A stretch of 64,000 nucleotides of DNA from Arthrobacter livingstonensis. GTDB lineage: Bacteria > Actinomycetota > Actinomycetes > Actinomycetales > Micrococcaceae. The position numbers and the translations under genes were made by a program. The stretch spans positions 62,001 through 126,000 of the forward strand of contig NZ_QJVD01000013.1 of NCBI RefSeq assembly GCF_003219815.1, read 5' to 3'. Below, in pieces: positions 37,589 through 46,883 of the stretch (the stretch's first letter is position 1; every line of letters begins with the position of its first letter). The notes below the pieces were generated by a model that saw nothing but the letters and a program-made list of their open reading frames with translations, was not told where the DNA came from and made no database searches.

Positions 37589-38800
37589 ATGAGCGAACTG
37601 ATCACCAACATCGGGGAATTGATGACCCAGGACCGCGGGCACGGCACGCGGCGCAATGCGGCAGTGGTGCTGGAGGGGGAGCGGATCGCCTGGATTGGCG
37701 ACGCCGTCCACGCCCCCGCCGCCGACACCGTCACCGATGCCCAGGGCAGGGCGGTGCTGCCGGGCTGGGTGGATTCGCACTCGCACCTCATTTTTGCTGG
37801 CGACAGGACGGCCGAATTTGAGGCCCGCATGGCCGGGGAAAGCTACAGCGCCGGCGGCATCGCGGTGTCCGTGAATGCCACCCGCGCCGCGGGGGACTAC
37901 GAGCTCACCCGCCTGGCGCTGGGGCGTGTCGCGGAGGCGGTCTCGCAGGGCACCACGTACCTGGAGACCAAGACCGGCTACGGCCTGGACGTGGAGCATG
38001 AGGCCCGCAGCGCCCGCATTGCCGCCGGCGTGGCCGACGAGGTTACGTACCTCGGCGCGCACCTGGTGCCCGCCGGCTCTGACCCCGATGAGTACACGGA
38101 GATGGTCTGTGGCACGATGCTGGAGGCGGTGCGCCCCTATGTGAAGTGGGCCGACGTGTTTTGCGAGACGGGCGCGTTCACCCCTGAGCAGTCGCGCCGC
38201 GTGCTCACGGCCTGCCGCGACGCCGGGCTGGGGCTGCGTGTGCACGGCAACCAGCTGGGCCCGGGCGCCGGGGTGGAGCTCGCCGTGGAGTTCGGTGCGG
38301 CCAGCGTGGACCACGTGAACTTCCTGACGGACAGCGACGTGGATCTCCTCGCGCGGTCGTGGTCAGGCTGGGATGCCGGGCGGGGCACGGGGGAGCGGGG
38401 CACCGTGGCCACGGTGCTGCCGGCGTGTGATTTGTCCACCCGGCAGCCGCTGGCGCCCGCCCGAAAGTTGCTGGACGCCGGCGTACAGCTGGCTATTGCG
38501 TCCAATTGCAACCCGGGCACCTCGTACACGTCGTCGGTGGCGTTTTGCGTCACCACCGCCGTACTGCAGATGCAGCTCTCGGTGCACGAGGCCGTGCGGG
38601 CCGCCACCTGGGGTGGGGCGCTGGCGCTGTACCGGGAAAGCGGCGTCGATGAGGACGGGCGGCGGGCGGTGGGCTCCATCGCCGTCGGGCACCGTGCCGA
38701 CCTGCACATGCTCAAGGCGCCCTCGGCCACGCATCTGGCCTACCGGCCCGGCATTCCGCTGACCCATGCGGTGTGGCGGGCCGGTGTCCGGGCCGTTTAA
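37589..38800 (+). CDS. hutI: Imidazolonepropionase
   Basis: 403 residues of the amidohydrolase superfamily. Hydrolyses 4-imidazolone-5-propanoate to N-formimidoyl-L-glutamate, the third step of histidine degradation. Zinc ligands are in the early DSHSHLIFAGDR; GGIAVSVNATRAA and TYLETKTGYGLD are the HutI-specific segments, with RVHGNQLGPGAGVELAVEFG and IASNCNPGTSYTSSV later. No hutH, hutU or hutG is seen in the window, so the rest of the pathway is encoded elsewhere or just upstream of an unlinked site. The gene ends before a perfect palindrome. Confidence 0.95.
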   Translation: MSELITNIGELMTQDRGHGTRRNAAVVLEGERIAWIGDAVHAPAADTVTDAQGRAVLPGWVDSHSHLIFAGDRTAEFEARMAGESYSAGGIAVSVNATRAAGDYELTRLALGRVAEAVSQGTTYLETKTGYGLDVEHEARSARIAAGVADEVTYLGAHLVPAGSDPDEYTEMVCGTMLEAVRPYVKWADVFCETGAFTPEQSRRVLTACRDAGLGLRVHGNQLGPGAGVELAVEFGAASVDHVNFLTDSDVDLLARSWSGWDAGRGTGERGTVATVLPACDLSTRQPLAPARKLLDAGVQLAIASNCNPGTSYTSSVAFCVTTAVLQMQLSVHEAVRAATWGGALALYRESGVDEDGRRAVGSIAVGHRADLHMLKAPSATHLAYRPGIPLTHAVWRAGVRAV

Positions 38801-38809
38801 GACGCCACA

Positions 38810-38854
38810 ACGCAACTGACCCGCAGCCGGCAGGCGGCTGCGGGTCAGTTGCGT
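38810..38854. terminator. Perfect 20-bp palindrome between hutI and GH101
   Basis: ACGCAACTGACCCGCAGCCG (38810-38829) and its exact complement (38835-38854) flank a 5-nt loop. It lies between the convergent 3' ends, eight nucleotides from the GH101 stop, so it can serve both strands as a bidirectional terminator. Confidence 0.75.
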
Positions 38855-38861
38855 TCTCAGG

Positions 38862-41800
38862 CTACGGCGTGCAGGCCGAGTCCGCCGGGCGCGCTGCCGG
38901 GTCAAAGCCGGCCAGCGCGGTCCCGCCGGTTCCGAACACCCGCATCTCCGCGGCCGCGGCGAACTGCAACCCGTTGATGGCGCTGTCCGCCTGGAACTTC
39001 ACGAACTTGGCCGCAACCGGGGCGAAGCTGATGTTCTGCATCGCCGTCGCATCGGCCAGGTTGCCCGTGGCCACCTGGTTCCAGGTGGTGCCGTCCATGG
39101 AGGTGAAGACCGTGTAGCCCTTCACCTTGCCGTTCTGGCCACCGGACTGCCGGCCCTGGTAGCCGAAGCCGCTGACCGAGTACTCACCATTGAGGTTCAA
39201 CTGCACCCAGTGCGGGTAGTTGGTGACCGTCGGGTCGTACTGGGTGTGCCAGATGCTGCCCAAGTCACCGTCCAGGACGTTGGCCACAGGCCCTTCACCG
39301 GGACCGGAATCCAGGTTTTGCGAGTCCGCCGTTGCCGTCATGGACGACGTCGGCACCATGGCCTGGGTGGCGACGGCCAGGTTTGAATCCGAATCCACGG
39401 TCTTGGTGGTGCAGTTGTTGAAGTACGTCGCGGACGGGTGGATCACCGCGGCGGTCCCGGAAGCCGAAGCCTGCGTGGTGATGAGCCATGTCGTGGTAGC
39501 CGTGGCGCCCGGCTTCACGGTGCCCGCCAGGTTGCCGTCCTTCGCGGCAACCTGGGCGGACCAGCCGGCGGGCATGGTGCCCAGCGACATCGCCACGTTG
39601 GTGGCGTCCGTGGCCTCGTTGTTGGTGAACGTGGTGACGTAGCTGTTCGTGGTGCCCGGGTTCAGATCCGCATTGGCGGGCCCTGCCACTGCGGCGCAGG
39701 AGGCTCCGCCGGTGACGGCGCCAAGATCGGTCACGGTGAAGTCATCGATCACGAAGTCCGCGCCGTTGGCCGCACCGGTCTTGCGCAAGCCCACCCAGTT
39801 GTCGCCGCAGCCGGCCGTGAACGTCCGTGAGTAGTTCGCGGTGTCCAACGCCGGTGCCATGGTTTCATCCTTGATGTCCTTCGAGGTGACGGTGCCGCCG
39901 GCTGTTCCTCCCGAAAGAGTGTCGGATCCGGTCACCCACTGCCACTGCCCGGCAACGTTCGTCTGGTACTTGAACGAGACCTTGTATGAGTGGCCCGCCG
40001 TGAACGGGACCGTCGCCGGCACCGTCCGGTACACCAGGCCGGTGTTTTCCTCGTGCGACTTGAGCGAATTGTTCCCGTTCAGCACGTCGTCCACGGCCTG
40101 GCCGTTGAGCGTGCCTGCGTTGTACGGGCTGGCCGTGTTCTTCCATGCCTTCTGCGAGTACGGGGCGTGGAGGTCGCTGATGCTGGTGCGGGGGTCGGTG
40201 GATCCGCCGGCGTCGCCCTTCACAAACGGGCCCCAGCCGGGCTGGTTGCCCTCGAAGTTGGCACTGGCCACCAGCTTCCCGGGGCTGTTCGCCGGAACTG
40301 CCACCGGCGTCGTCGTGTCTTCCATGATGCGCACGTCATCCAGTGTCACCGCCGCGGCGCCCGCTACGGCGCTGATGGACACGTCGACCTTCTGGTTGAC
40401 CGGGGCGGTGAACTGCACCGAGGCCCGCTGCGAGTATGTGCCCTGCTTGGCGTCGGCGGCCACCTGGTTCTTGGCCGGGGTGATGTCGAAGGTGTTGGCC
40501 GCCTTCACATCCTTGCCGGTGACGCCGAGGGTGACGGCGCGGCGGCTGCCGGCAGCGATCTCGACGTTGGCGCTGAGCGTGTACTTCTTGCCCTTGACCA
40601 GTTTCTTCACATTCTGGGAGATGGACGACGCCGTGTTCCCCAGCACTGCGACATTGTCCCCTGTTGCCGTGCGCGAGATCGTGGCGCCGCCCTTCGCGTT
40701 CCAGTCCTTGAGGGTGCCGGCGTTGAAGCCGGGGTCCACCAGCATGGAGCCGTCACCATAGTTGGCGCTCTTGTTCACGGGCTGGTTGCCATTGGGCGCC
40801 AGCACGTAGGGGACGCCCTTGTCGCCGGTCAGTGTGACCTGGCCGTTGGCGGCCTTGACGTCCGTGACCTTCACCCGGCCCTGGTCGGTGAGCTTGTACA
40901 GGGTGAAGTTGCGCTTGTTGGCGAACTGGCTGGTCAGCGTGAACGTCGTGGTGCCTCCGGCTGCCGAGTAGAAGTACATCTTGTCGGCGTCGGTGGGGGA
41001 GGTGGTCTTGGAGTTGTTCTTCGCGTCCTGCCACGGCAGCAGGTAGGCGCCGCCGTCCAGGACCACGGCGTTGCCCATGCTGATCTGGCGCTGGCCGTCC
41101 ACCATCTTGATGGACACTCCGCCGGTCAGTGTTGCCGACTTGCCAAAGTCCCAGTTGGTCACGTCAAAGTGCTGGATGAACTTGGTGGGCAGGTTGTTGA
41201 CCCAGATGTTGTTGTAGAACGCGTTGAAGTCGTCCTGGCCGGTCCAGCCCTCGAAGTCCTTGAGCTGGGCGCCGCCCAGCAGCGGGTCGGTGTTCCAGAC
41301 GTCGCGCTGGGAGTTGGAGATGAAGCGGACGATGTTGGAGTTGATGCCCTTGTTCGTGGCGCCTCCGTAGTTCTTGTCATTGGCCCAGTGCGACCAGATC
41401 GAGTTGCCCTCGAACTTATACGCCCATTCGCTGGCCACCTCGAAGCCCATCTTGCGCAGCCGGGTGGCGAGCTGGTCGGCCAGCCATCCGCTGGAGTAGT
41501 AGGCGTCGATGTAGACGGTCTTGATGCCGGGGGCTTCCTTGCGGAGCTGGGCGAAGCGGTCCAGGATGGCGCCGGTGCCCAGGTCCTTGCGCTGGTCGAT
41601 GTGGTAGGACTGGTTCAGCCAGTCCCAGCCGTTGACTTGGCCGGAGATCATGCCGTCGCTGAAGCTCTTGGCCTGCGGGTAGGCCTCGGTGACGTTGACG
41701 TGGACGGCGACGTCCGCGTTGAATTTTGCGCCGTCCTTGGTCAGCGTGTTCAAGTCCGCCAGGCCGCCGGCGCGGGTGTTGTAGTCTCCGCCGTAATCGG

Positions 41801-43472
41801 GGTGGCCGGAGTCGTGTCCTTCATTGGCGTATCCCTTTTCCAGGACCCACTGGCCGAGGTCGTCCGTGGATTGGGAGATCCGCTTGACGTTGTCGAGGGT
41901 CTTCAGGAACGGGTTGGTGGCCTGGGAGGCGAAGTTGAACGGGATGTGCTGGACCACGCGCTCGGGCACGCGGTCGGCGCCGAGCGGTTGCGTCATGGCG
42001 GAGCGGAACGCCGTGGCGCCGTCCTCCCAGGTGACCTTTCCGTCGGCATTGGCGTCGGCGGAGAGGACCACGGTGGTCTTGGGCAGGGTGTAGAACTGCA
42101 CGCGGGGATCCGTGGCCCCGGCGGCCGCGTAGGTGTAGTTGCCCACGGACAATTCGGCGCGCTTGGCCCCGTTGCCGGCGTCGACAATTCTGGACTGGAG
42201 CCGGGTGTTCCAGTTGTTGTTGTTATCCTGGGCGGAGTCGTCCGTGGCGTTCGTCATGAGTCCGGCGGAGAGCTGGGAGTTGCTGACAAAGCCGTAGGGG
42301 GTGCCGACGTCGGCCGCATCAACCTTGCTGCTGCCGGTGACGGAGACGAACTGGTCCGCCGTGGTGGTGGAGTCGGTGGAGATTTTGGTCCGGGCCAGCT
42401 GGGCCGCGGGGTCGCTGGAGTCCACGGACACGAGGGACTGATTCGGAATGGCCAGCTGGTCAAGGGTGGCGGCGGCGCTGCCGGAAATCTTCGTGACCGC
42501 GAACTCCACCGTGTTTTTGGCGGTGGCCGTCAACGAGGATTCGATGGTGAGGTTCGGGAAGTCCGCGAACGTGGACGTGTAGCGGGCCGAATCCCGGGCC
42601 GCCTTCACGGTGGTGGTGGCCGCGTGGTTCTTGCCGTTGAGTGTGAAGGTTGAGAGCTTGTCCGCCTGGCCGGCGAGCGTCTTGCCGCCGAGCGCGTAGG
42701 AGATGACCTGCGGGAACTCCTTGCCGACGCTCACGGTCAGGCCCTTGCCGCTGCTGATGGTGACCGGCGTTGCCGGATCCGCCGGGGGCGCCGGCGGAAC
42801 GGGAACCGGGGTGGTGTCGCCGGTGGCACGCACGCGCAATTCGGAGGCTGAGACGTTGTTGCTGCCGTTGAGGGTGCTGTCGGCCTCAAACTTCACGTAG
42901 CGGCCCTTGACCGGGCTGTCGAAGAGGATGGTCTGAACCTGCGTGTTCGACGTCGGCTGGGCCAGGCTCCCCGATGCCACGGGTGCGCCCCAGTCGCCGG
43001 CCGGGTCGCTTGCCACGGTGCGGTTGTCCGTGACGAAGACCTTGTAGTTCTTGACGGGACCGTTGGCCTGGTTCTTGACGGAGTAGTCCAGCCCGGTCAG
43101 GGTGAAGGAGCCGCCCACGTCCCAGGAGACCCAGTGCGGCAGGGGATCGGCCACGCCGACGCCGTCCACCACCTTGTAGGCGACGGTCCACTGTGAGGTG
43201 TAGTCGTTGTCGAACGCGCCGGCGGCCGTGCCGTCAAGTGCGGGAGGCGCCGGGTAGGCCGGCGACTGGGAGTCGGCCCCAATCAGCGTGTACTGGGACG
43301 GGGTGATCGGGGTCCCGGAGGTGTCCGGCGCCGCCTGTGCGGCGGCTCCAATGCCGGTGCTGAGGGTGGCGGTGAGTGCGACCGTGGCCGCGAAGGCCAT
43401 GGTGCGCCTGAGCGTCAGGCGCAGGTGCGGCGGCGCAGACGTGGCCGTGGGGCAGCTGGGGGAGGGGTTCAC
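38862..43472 (-). CDS. Secreted endo-alpha-N-acetylgalactosaminidase (GH101)
   Basis: 1536 residues. GH101 removes the disaccharide Gal-beta-1,3-GalNAc from Ser/Thr of mucin-type glycoproteins. Order: signal peptide (~1-48, LTLRRTMAFAATVALTATL), a discoidin/CBM32-like domain (~55-215), a beta-sandwich, the catalytic barrel (~490-790), C-terminal carbohydrate-binding modules and a last discoidin-like domain (WHTQYDPTVTNYPHWVQLNL, ~1370-1500). Candidate catalytic residues by memory alignment are Asp656 in VYIDAYYSSGW and Glu682 in VASEWAYKFEG. GGATNKGINSNIVRFI and LKDFEGWTGQDDFNAF are GH101 hallmarks. No LPxTG anchor, so it is released. GTG start with AGGAAA five bases upstream. Confidence 0.92.
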   Translation of the reverse strand: MNPSPSCPTATSAPPHLRLTLRRTMAFAATVALTATLSTGIGAAAQAAPDTSGTPITPSQYTLIGADSQSPAYPAPPALDGTAAGAFDNDYTSQWTVAYKVVDGVGVADPLPHWVSWDVGGSFTLTGLDYSVKNQANGPVKNYKVFVTDNRTVASDPAGDWGAPVASGSLAQPTSNTQVQTILFDSPVKGRYVKFEADSTLNGSNNVSASELRVRATGDTTPVPVPPAPPADPATPVTISSGKGLTVSVGKEFPQVISYALGGKTLAGQADKLSTFTLNGKNHAATTTVKAARDSARYTSTFADFPNLTIESSLTATAKNTVEFAVTKISGSAAATLDQLAIPNQSLVSVDSSDPAAQLARTKISTDSTTTADQFVSVTGSSKVDAADVGTPYGFVSNSQLSAGLMTNATDDSAQDNNNNWNTRLQSRIVDAGNGAKRAELSVGNYTYAAAGATDPRVQFYTLPKTTVVLSADANADGKVTWEDGATAFRSAMTQPLGADRVPERVVQHIPFNFASQATNPFLKTLDNVKRISQSTDDLGQWVLEKGYANEGHDSGHPDYGGDYNTRAGGLADLNTLTKDGAKFNADVAVHVNVTEAYPQAKSFSDGMISGQVNGWDWLNQSYHIDQRKDLGTGAILDRFAQLRKEAPGIKTVYIDAYYSSGWLADQLATRLRKMGFEVASEWAYKFEGNSIWSHWANDKNYGGATNKGINSNIVRFISNSQRDVWNTDPLLGGAQLKDFEGWTGQDDFNAFYNNIWVNNLPTKFIQHFDVTNWDFGKSATLTGGVSIKMVDGQRQISMGNAVVLDGGAYLLPWQDAKNNSKTTSPTDADKMYFYSAAGGTTTFTLTSQFANKRNFTLYKLTDQGRVKVTDVKAANGQVTLTGDKGVPYVLAPNGNQPVNKSANYGDGSMLVDPGFNAGTLKDWNAKGGATISRTATGDNVAVLGNTASSISQNVKKLVKGKKYTLSANVEIAAGSRRAVTLGVTGKDVKAANTFDITPAKNQVAADAKQGTYSQRASVQFTAPVNQKVDVSISAVAGAAAVTLDDVRIMEDTTTPVAVPANSPGKLVASANFEGNQPGWGPFVKGDAGGSTDPRTSISDLHAPYSQKAWKNTASPYNAGTLNGQAVDDVLNGNNSLKSHEENTGLVYRTVPATVPFTAGHSYKVSFKYQTNVAGQWQWVTGSDTLSGGTAGGTVTSKDIKDETMAPALDTANYSRTFTAGCGDNWVGLRKTGAANGADFVIDDFTVTDLGAVTGGASCAAVAGPANADLNPGTTNSYVTTFTNNEATDATNVAMSLGTMPAGWSAQVAAKDGNLAGTVKPGATATTTWLITTQASASGTAAVIHPSATYFNNCTTKTVDSDSNLAVATQAMVPTSSMTATADSQNLDSGPGEGPVANVLDGDLGSIWHTQYDPTVTNYPHWVQLNLNGEYSVSGFGYQGRQSGGQNGKVKGYTVFTSMDGTTWNQVATGNLADATAMQNISFAPVAAKFVKFQADSAINGLQFAAAAEMRVFGTGGTALAGFDPAARPADSACTP

Positions 43473-43598
43473 GAGAGTTTCCTATGCGAGAGTCGAATGC
43501 GGTGCCCCGCGCGGAATGGGTCTCCCGCACCGGGCCTCACGGGGGCGGGTGGGGCCGGCTTGGTCCGCCACCGCCTTCGGGGGCGCCATCCACTGCGT

Positions 43599-43614
43599 TT
43601 GTTATGGATAACAA
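43599..43614. promoter_or_regulatory. Perfect palindrome upstream of GH101
   Basis: TTGTTATGGATAACAA is a 7+7 perfect palindrome around GG, in an AT-rich patch 126 nt upstream of the GH101 start and 220 nt upstream of the SIS gene. The 361-nt divergent gap has no gene. I see a clear operator candidate here but no convincing -35/-10 pair for GH101. Another TAGGCT -10-like element (43756-43761) faces the SIS gene. Confidence 0.55.
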
Positions 43615-43833
43615 GTAGAAATACTGCACCATCGTGATGTGGATTACAAGACCTGCGTCGGAAAACGGTGGGAAAAGCTGCCACGCCCCTATGGAGAACT
43701 CAGACTTAACTTGATTTTTGTATGCAAGTTTCAGTCATAAACAATCAGTTTGTGCTAGGCTGGGTCCATATGTAAGGACCTTTGCGGCACCTCCCGTGCC
43801 GTCCGGGCCTGCACCACAAGGAGAACGCAGAAC

Positions 43834-44751
43834 ATGACTGAAATTGCCGACACCGGACTTGGCCACTTCATGGATGCCGAGCTGACCAGCCAGCCCGAGG
43901 TATGGGCCCGTGCCATCGCCCAGGCCAAGGCTGAGCGCCTGCTGCCGGCCGACGGGCTTCGCGTGGCCGTGATCGGCTGCGGCACCTCCTGGTTCATGGC
44001 GCAGAGCTACGCCGCCGCCCGTGAAACCGCGGGCAAGGGCGTCACCGACGCCTTCGCCGCCTCGGAGGCCTTCCTGGGCGGGGACCGCGGATACGACGCC
44101 GTCATTGCCATCACCCGTTCGGGCACCACCACGGAGGTGCTGGAGATCCTGACGGAAATCAAGGGCACCGTCCCGACCGTTGCCCTGGTGGGTGACGTGT
44201 CCTCGCCGATCGTCACGCTGGCCGACGCCGTCGTCGAACTTCCCTACGCGGACGAGAAGTCCGTGGTGCAGACCCGCTTCGCCACGACGGCCCTGGCCTA
44301 CCTGCTGACCAGCATTGGCGTGGACCTTTCGGCCGCCGTCGAAGATGCCAAGACAGCTGTCACCGCGCCCGTGGAGCAGGAACTCATCGACGCAGAGCAG
44401 TTCACCTTCCTCGGAACCAATTGGACTGTGGGCCTGGCACACGAAGCGGGCCTGAAGATGCGCGAGGCCGTGCAGGGCTGGACCGAGTCCTACCCTGCGA
44501 AGGAATATCGCCACGGACCCATCTCCATCGCCGCCCCGAACCGCGTCACCTGGATGTTCGGCGAGCAGCCCGAGGGTCTGGATGCGGACATGGAAAAGAC
44601 CGGTGCGCTCTACATCAACCGTGACGTGCACCCGCTGGCCGAGCTGGCCCGCGTGCACCGCGTCACCCTGGAACGTGCCCGCGCCCGCGGCATGAACCCG
44701 GACCTGCCCCGCAACCTGACCCGTTCCGTCATCCTGGCCGGCCAGGCCTAG
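43834..44751 (+). CDS. SIS-domain sugar isomerase/deaminase (AgaS/GlmS-isomerase-like)
   Basis: 305 residues with two SIS domains. The first has VAVIGCGTSWFMAQSYAAA and AITRSGTTTEVLEIL, the phosphosugar-binding loop. The second has FTFLGTNWTVGLAHEAGLKM and the SYPAKEYRHGP signature of GlmS-like isomerases. AgaS-type enzymes convert galactosamine 6-phosphate to tagatose 6-phosphate plus ammonia. Neighbours here (ROK kinase, tagatose-type PfkB kinase, aldolase) support that assignment over a glucosamine role. AAGGAG lies upstream of ATG 43834. It is divergent from GH101. Confidence 0.82.
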   Translation: MTEIADTGLGHFMDAELTSQPEVWARAIAQAKAERLLPADGLRVAVIGCGTSWFMAQSYAAARETAGKGVTDAFAASEAFLGGDRGYDAVIAITRSGTTTEVLEILTEIKGTVPTVALVGDVSSPIVTLADAVVELPYADEKSVVQTRFATTALAYLLTSIGVDLSAAVEDAKTAVTAPVEQELIDAEQFTFLGTNWTVGLAHEAGLKMREAVQGWTESYPAKEYRHGPISIAAPNRVTWMFGEQPEGLDADMEKTGALYINRDVHPLAELARVHRVTLERARARGMNPDLPRNLTRSVILAGQA

Positions 44752-44915
44752 TCGCCCCGGCCGGCCCCGCGGCCAGGCCTGACCCACGGCAGCCTGCGCC
44801 CATTGGCTAAAATGTCAGGCATCACACAAGCTGTTGGTGGGGGGCCGGTGACATGTCAGGGCACGCGCCTCGCCGGCCAGTCAGTGGGCGCCACCTTCGC
44901 GAAAGTTGTTGATTC

Positions 44916-45887
44916 ATGAATACCTCGACAATTGGTCCCGGCACGCCACCGGGACCTGCCACGCCACTTGGCGCCGTGCTGGCCTTCGATATTGGCGGCA
45001 CGGACATGAAGGTGGGGATCGTCCTCGGCGAGCCCACCTCCGGCGTCCAACAGCTGACTGACTTGCAGCGCCATCCCACGCCGCTCGACGGCGAACGCTC
45101 GGGGGATACCGTGTGCGCGCGGGTTGTGGAACTGACCGGCAGCTACCGGGCAGCACACCCGGAACTGGACATAGGCGCCGTCGGCGTGACGGTGCCCGGG
45201 ATCGTGGACGAGGTGAACGGGGTCGGAATCTACTCGGCCAACCTCGGCTGGCGCGACTATCCCTTTAAGTCCACGCTGACGGCAGCCTTGGGACTGCCCG
45301 TCGCCTTCGGCCATGACGTTTCCATGGCAGGCGAGGCGGAGTTCCGGATCGGCGCGGCCGTCGGCAAAGCCAATGTGCTGGTCCTGGTGATTGGCACGGG
45401 CATTGCCGGAGCGGTGCTGTGTGACGGCAAGCGCGTTGTCGGTGACGGATACGCCGGGGAGATCGGCCACGCCATGGTCCCCGCACCCGAGGGAGGCCTG
45501 GCCATCTTGGAATCGCTCGGCTCCGCCGGTGCCATCGCGCGCCGCTACGCCTCAGCAACTGGCGCGGACGTTGACGGTGCCCGCGCGGTCCTGGCCCTCG
45601 CCGGGTCCGGTGACTCCGCGGCGGCCCGGGTGTGGAGTGACGCCGTCAACGCCTTGGCGTTCAGCGTGGCCCAGTGCGTGTCCATCCTTGGCACGGAGAC
45701 AGTGGTTCTGGGCGGCGGGCTGTCCATGGCCGGACCAGCATTGTTCGAACCCTTGGCCGCCCGCGTCGATGAGCTGCTGACATTCCACCGCCGCCCGAAC
45801 TTTGTTCACGCAGTCCTGGGCGAAAACGCCGGGCTGATTGGCTCCGCCCTGAAGGCACGCTCACTGCTGGCCGGAGGGGCACAATGA
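44916..45887 (+). CDS. ROK-family sugar kinase
   Basis: 323 residues. The ATP-binding N-terminus is VLAFDIGGTDMKVGIVLG and the ROK acid loop reads VAFGHDVSMAGEAEFRIG. It lacks the N-terminal HTH of ROK repressors, so it is an enzyme. EIGHAMVPAPEG stands where the zinc-binding ROK motif (GHxxx…CxCGxxGCxE) would be; the cysteines are missing, as in some ROK kinases. In this context it may phosphorylate GalNAc or galactosamine. Its stop overlaps the next ATG by 4 nt. Confidence 0.85.
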   Translation: MNTSTIGPGTPPGPATPLGAVLAFDIGGTDMKVGIVLGEPTSGVQQLTDLQRHPTPLDGERSGDTVCARVVELTGSYRAAHPELDIGAVGVTVPGIVDEVNGVGIYSANLGWRDYPFKSTLTAALGLPVAFGHDVSMAGEAEFRIGAAVGKANVLVLVIGTGIAGAVLCDGKRVVGDGYAGEIGHAMVPAPEGGLAILESLGSAGAIARRYASATGADVDGARAVLALAGSGDSAAARVWSDAVNALAFSVAQCVSILGTETVVLGGGLSMAGPALFEPLAARVDELLTFHRRPNFVHAVLGENAGLIGSALKARSLLAGGAQ

Positions 45888-46843
45888 GCGCCGGAAATTT
45901 GGTCCTGACCGTCACGCCCAATCCCGCAGTGGATGTGACTTATACGGTCGACGGCGTGGAGCTGGGAACCTCCCACCGCGTCCCCACGCCGCTCTACCGG
46001 GCTGGCGGCAAGGGCCTGAACGTCTCCCGCGTGGCCCACCAGCTGGGTTTTCCCACCCTGGCCCTTGCGACGGCGGGCGGGGCCTCGGGCCGCCAGCTCG
46101 CCGAAGATCTCGCAGCCTCGGGCATCGCGCACTGTTTGGTCCCCGTGGCTGCCGCCACCCGGCGCACCATAACGCTGGTGGACACGGTCTCCGGGCAGAC
46201 AAGCATCTTCAATGAAGCCGGGCCCGCGCTCAGTACCGCGGAATGGCAGGCTCTGACTGCCGCCGTCGTCGACTGCCTGGAAACGGGGCCCGCAGGGGAG
46301 CCGTCGCGCCCAGGCGTCGTGGTGGGGTCCGGTTCCCTGCCGGATGGGGCTCCTGCCGACTTTTACCCCCGGCTGGTGGCGTTGGCGCACGAGGCCGGTG
46401 TCCCGGCCGTCATCGACACCTCCGGTACCGGAATCCTGGCTGCGGCCAAGGCGGGCGCGGACCTGCTCAAGCCCAACAACCACGAGCTCATGGAAGCAGT
46501 GGGGGAGACGGACCTGGTTGCCGCCGCGCGCAAACTCATGGCATTGGGGGCGCGGCGCGTGCTGGTCAGCGTGGGCGAGGAGGGCATGCTGGCCTTTGAA
46601 GCGGGCCGGCCCGGCTACCTCCAAGCGAAGCTGCCCGCGCCGCTGGCAGGAAACCCGACGGGCGCGGGGGACGCGGCGGTGAGTGCCGCCGCCGTCGCAC
46701 TCGCCAATGGGACCACCGGGTTGCTGGAGATCCTGCGCTTGGCCACGTCCTGGAGCGCCGCGGCCGTGCTTATGCCGGGGGCCGGGGAAATTTCCGGGAG
46801 CCACGCAGTCCTGGCCGAACAGCTTCTTATTTCAAACCACTAG
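45884..46843 (+). CDS. PfkB-type hexose kinase (tagatose-6-phosphate / 1-phosphofructokinase family)
   Basis: 319 residues. The N-terminus VLTVTPNPAVDVTYTVDGV and RAGGKGLNVSRVAHQLG define the FruK/LacC branch of PfkB kinases. The C-terminal anion-hole motif NPTGAGDAAVSAAAV carries the catalytic Asp. Members phosphorylate fructose 1-phosphate or tagatose 6-phosphate. With a class II aldolase immediately downstream and an SIS isomerase upstream, tagatose 6-phosphate is most likely. ATGA overlap with the ROK kinase gene. Confidence 0.87.
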   Translation: MSAGNLVLTVTPNPAVDVTYTVDGVELGTSHRVPTPLYRAGGKGLNVSRVAHQLGFPTLALATAGGASGRQLAEDLAASGIAHCLVPVAAATRRTITLVDTVSGQTSIFNEAGPALSTAEWQALTAAVVDCLETGPAGEPSRPGVVVGSGSLPDGAPADFYPRLVALAHEAGVPAVIDTSGTGILAAAKAGADLLKPNNHELMEAVGETDLVAAARKLMALGARRVLVSVGEEGMLAFEAGRPGYLQAKLPAPLAGNPTGAGDAAVSAAAVALANGTTGLLEILRLATSWSAAAVLMPGAGEISGSHAVLAEQLLISNH

Positions 46844-46883
46844 CCCCAGCCATTCGGTTGCGGACCACAGAAGGATTCGATTC

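Noticed and set aside
39990-42653. An 887-codon open frame antisense to the GH101 gene
   Set aside because: It is a GC-driven shadow frame: composition is Val/Gly/Arg/His-rich with no domain, while the opposite strand encodes a full GH101 with signal peptide and known motifs.
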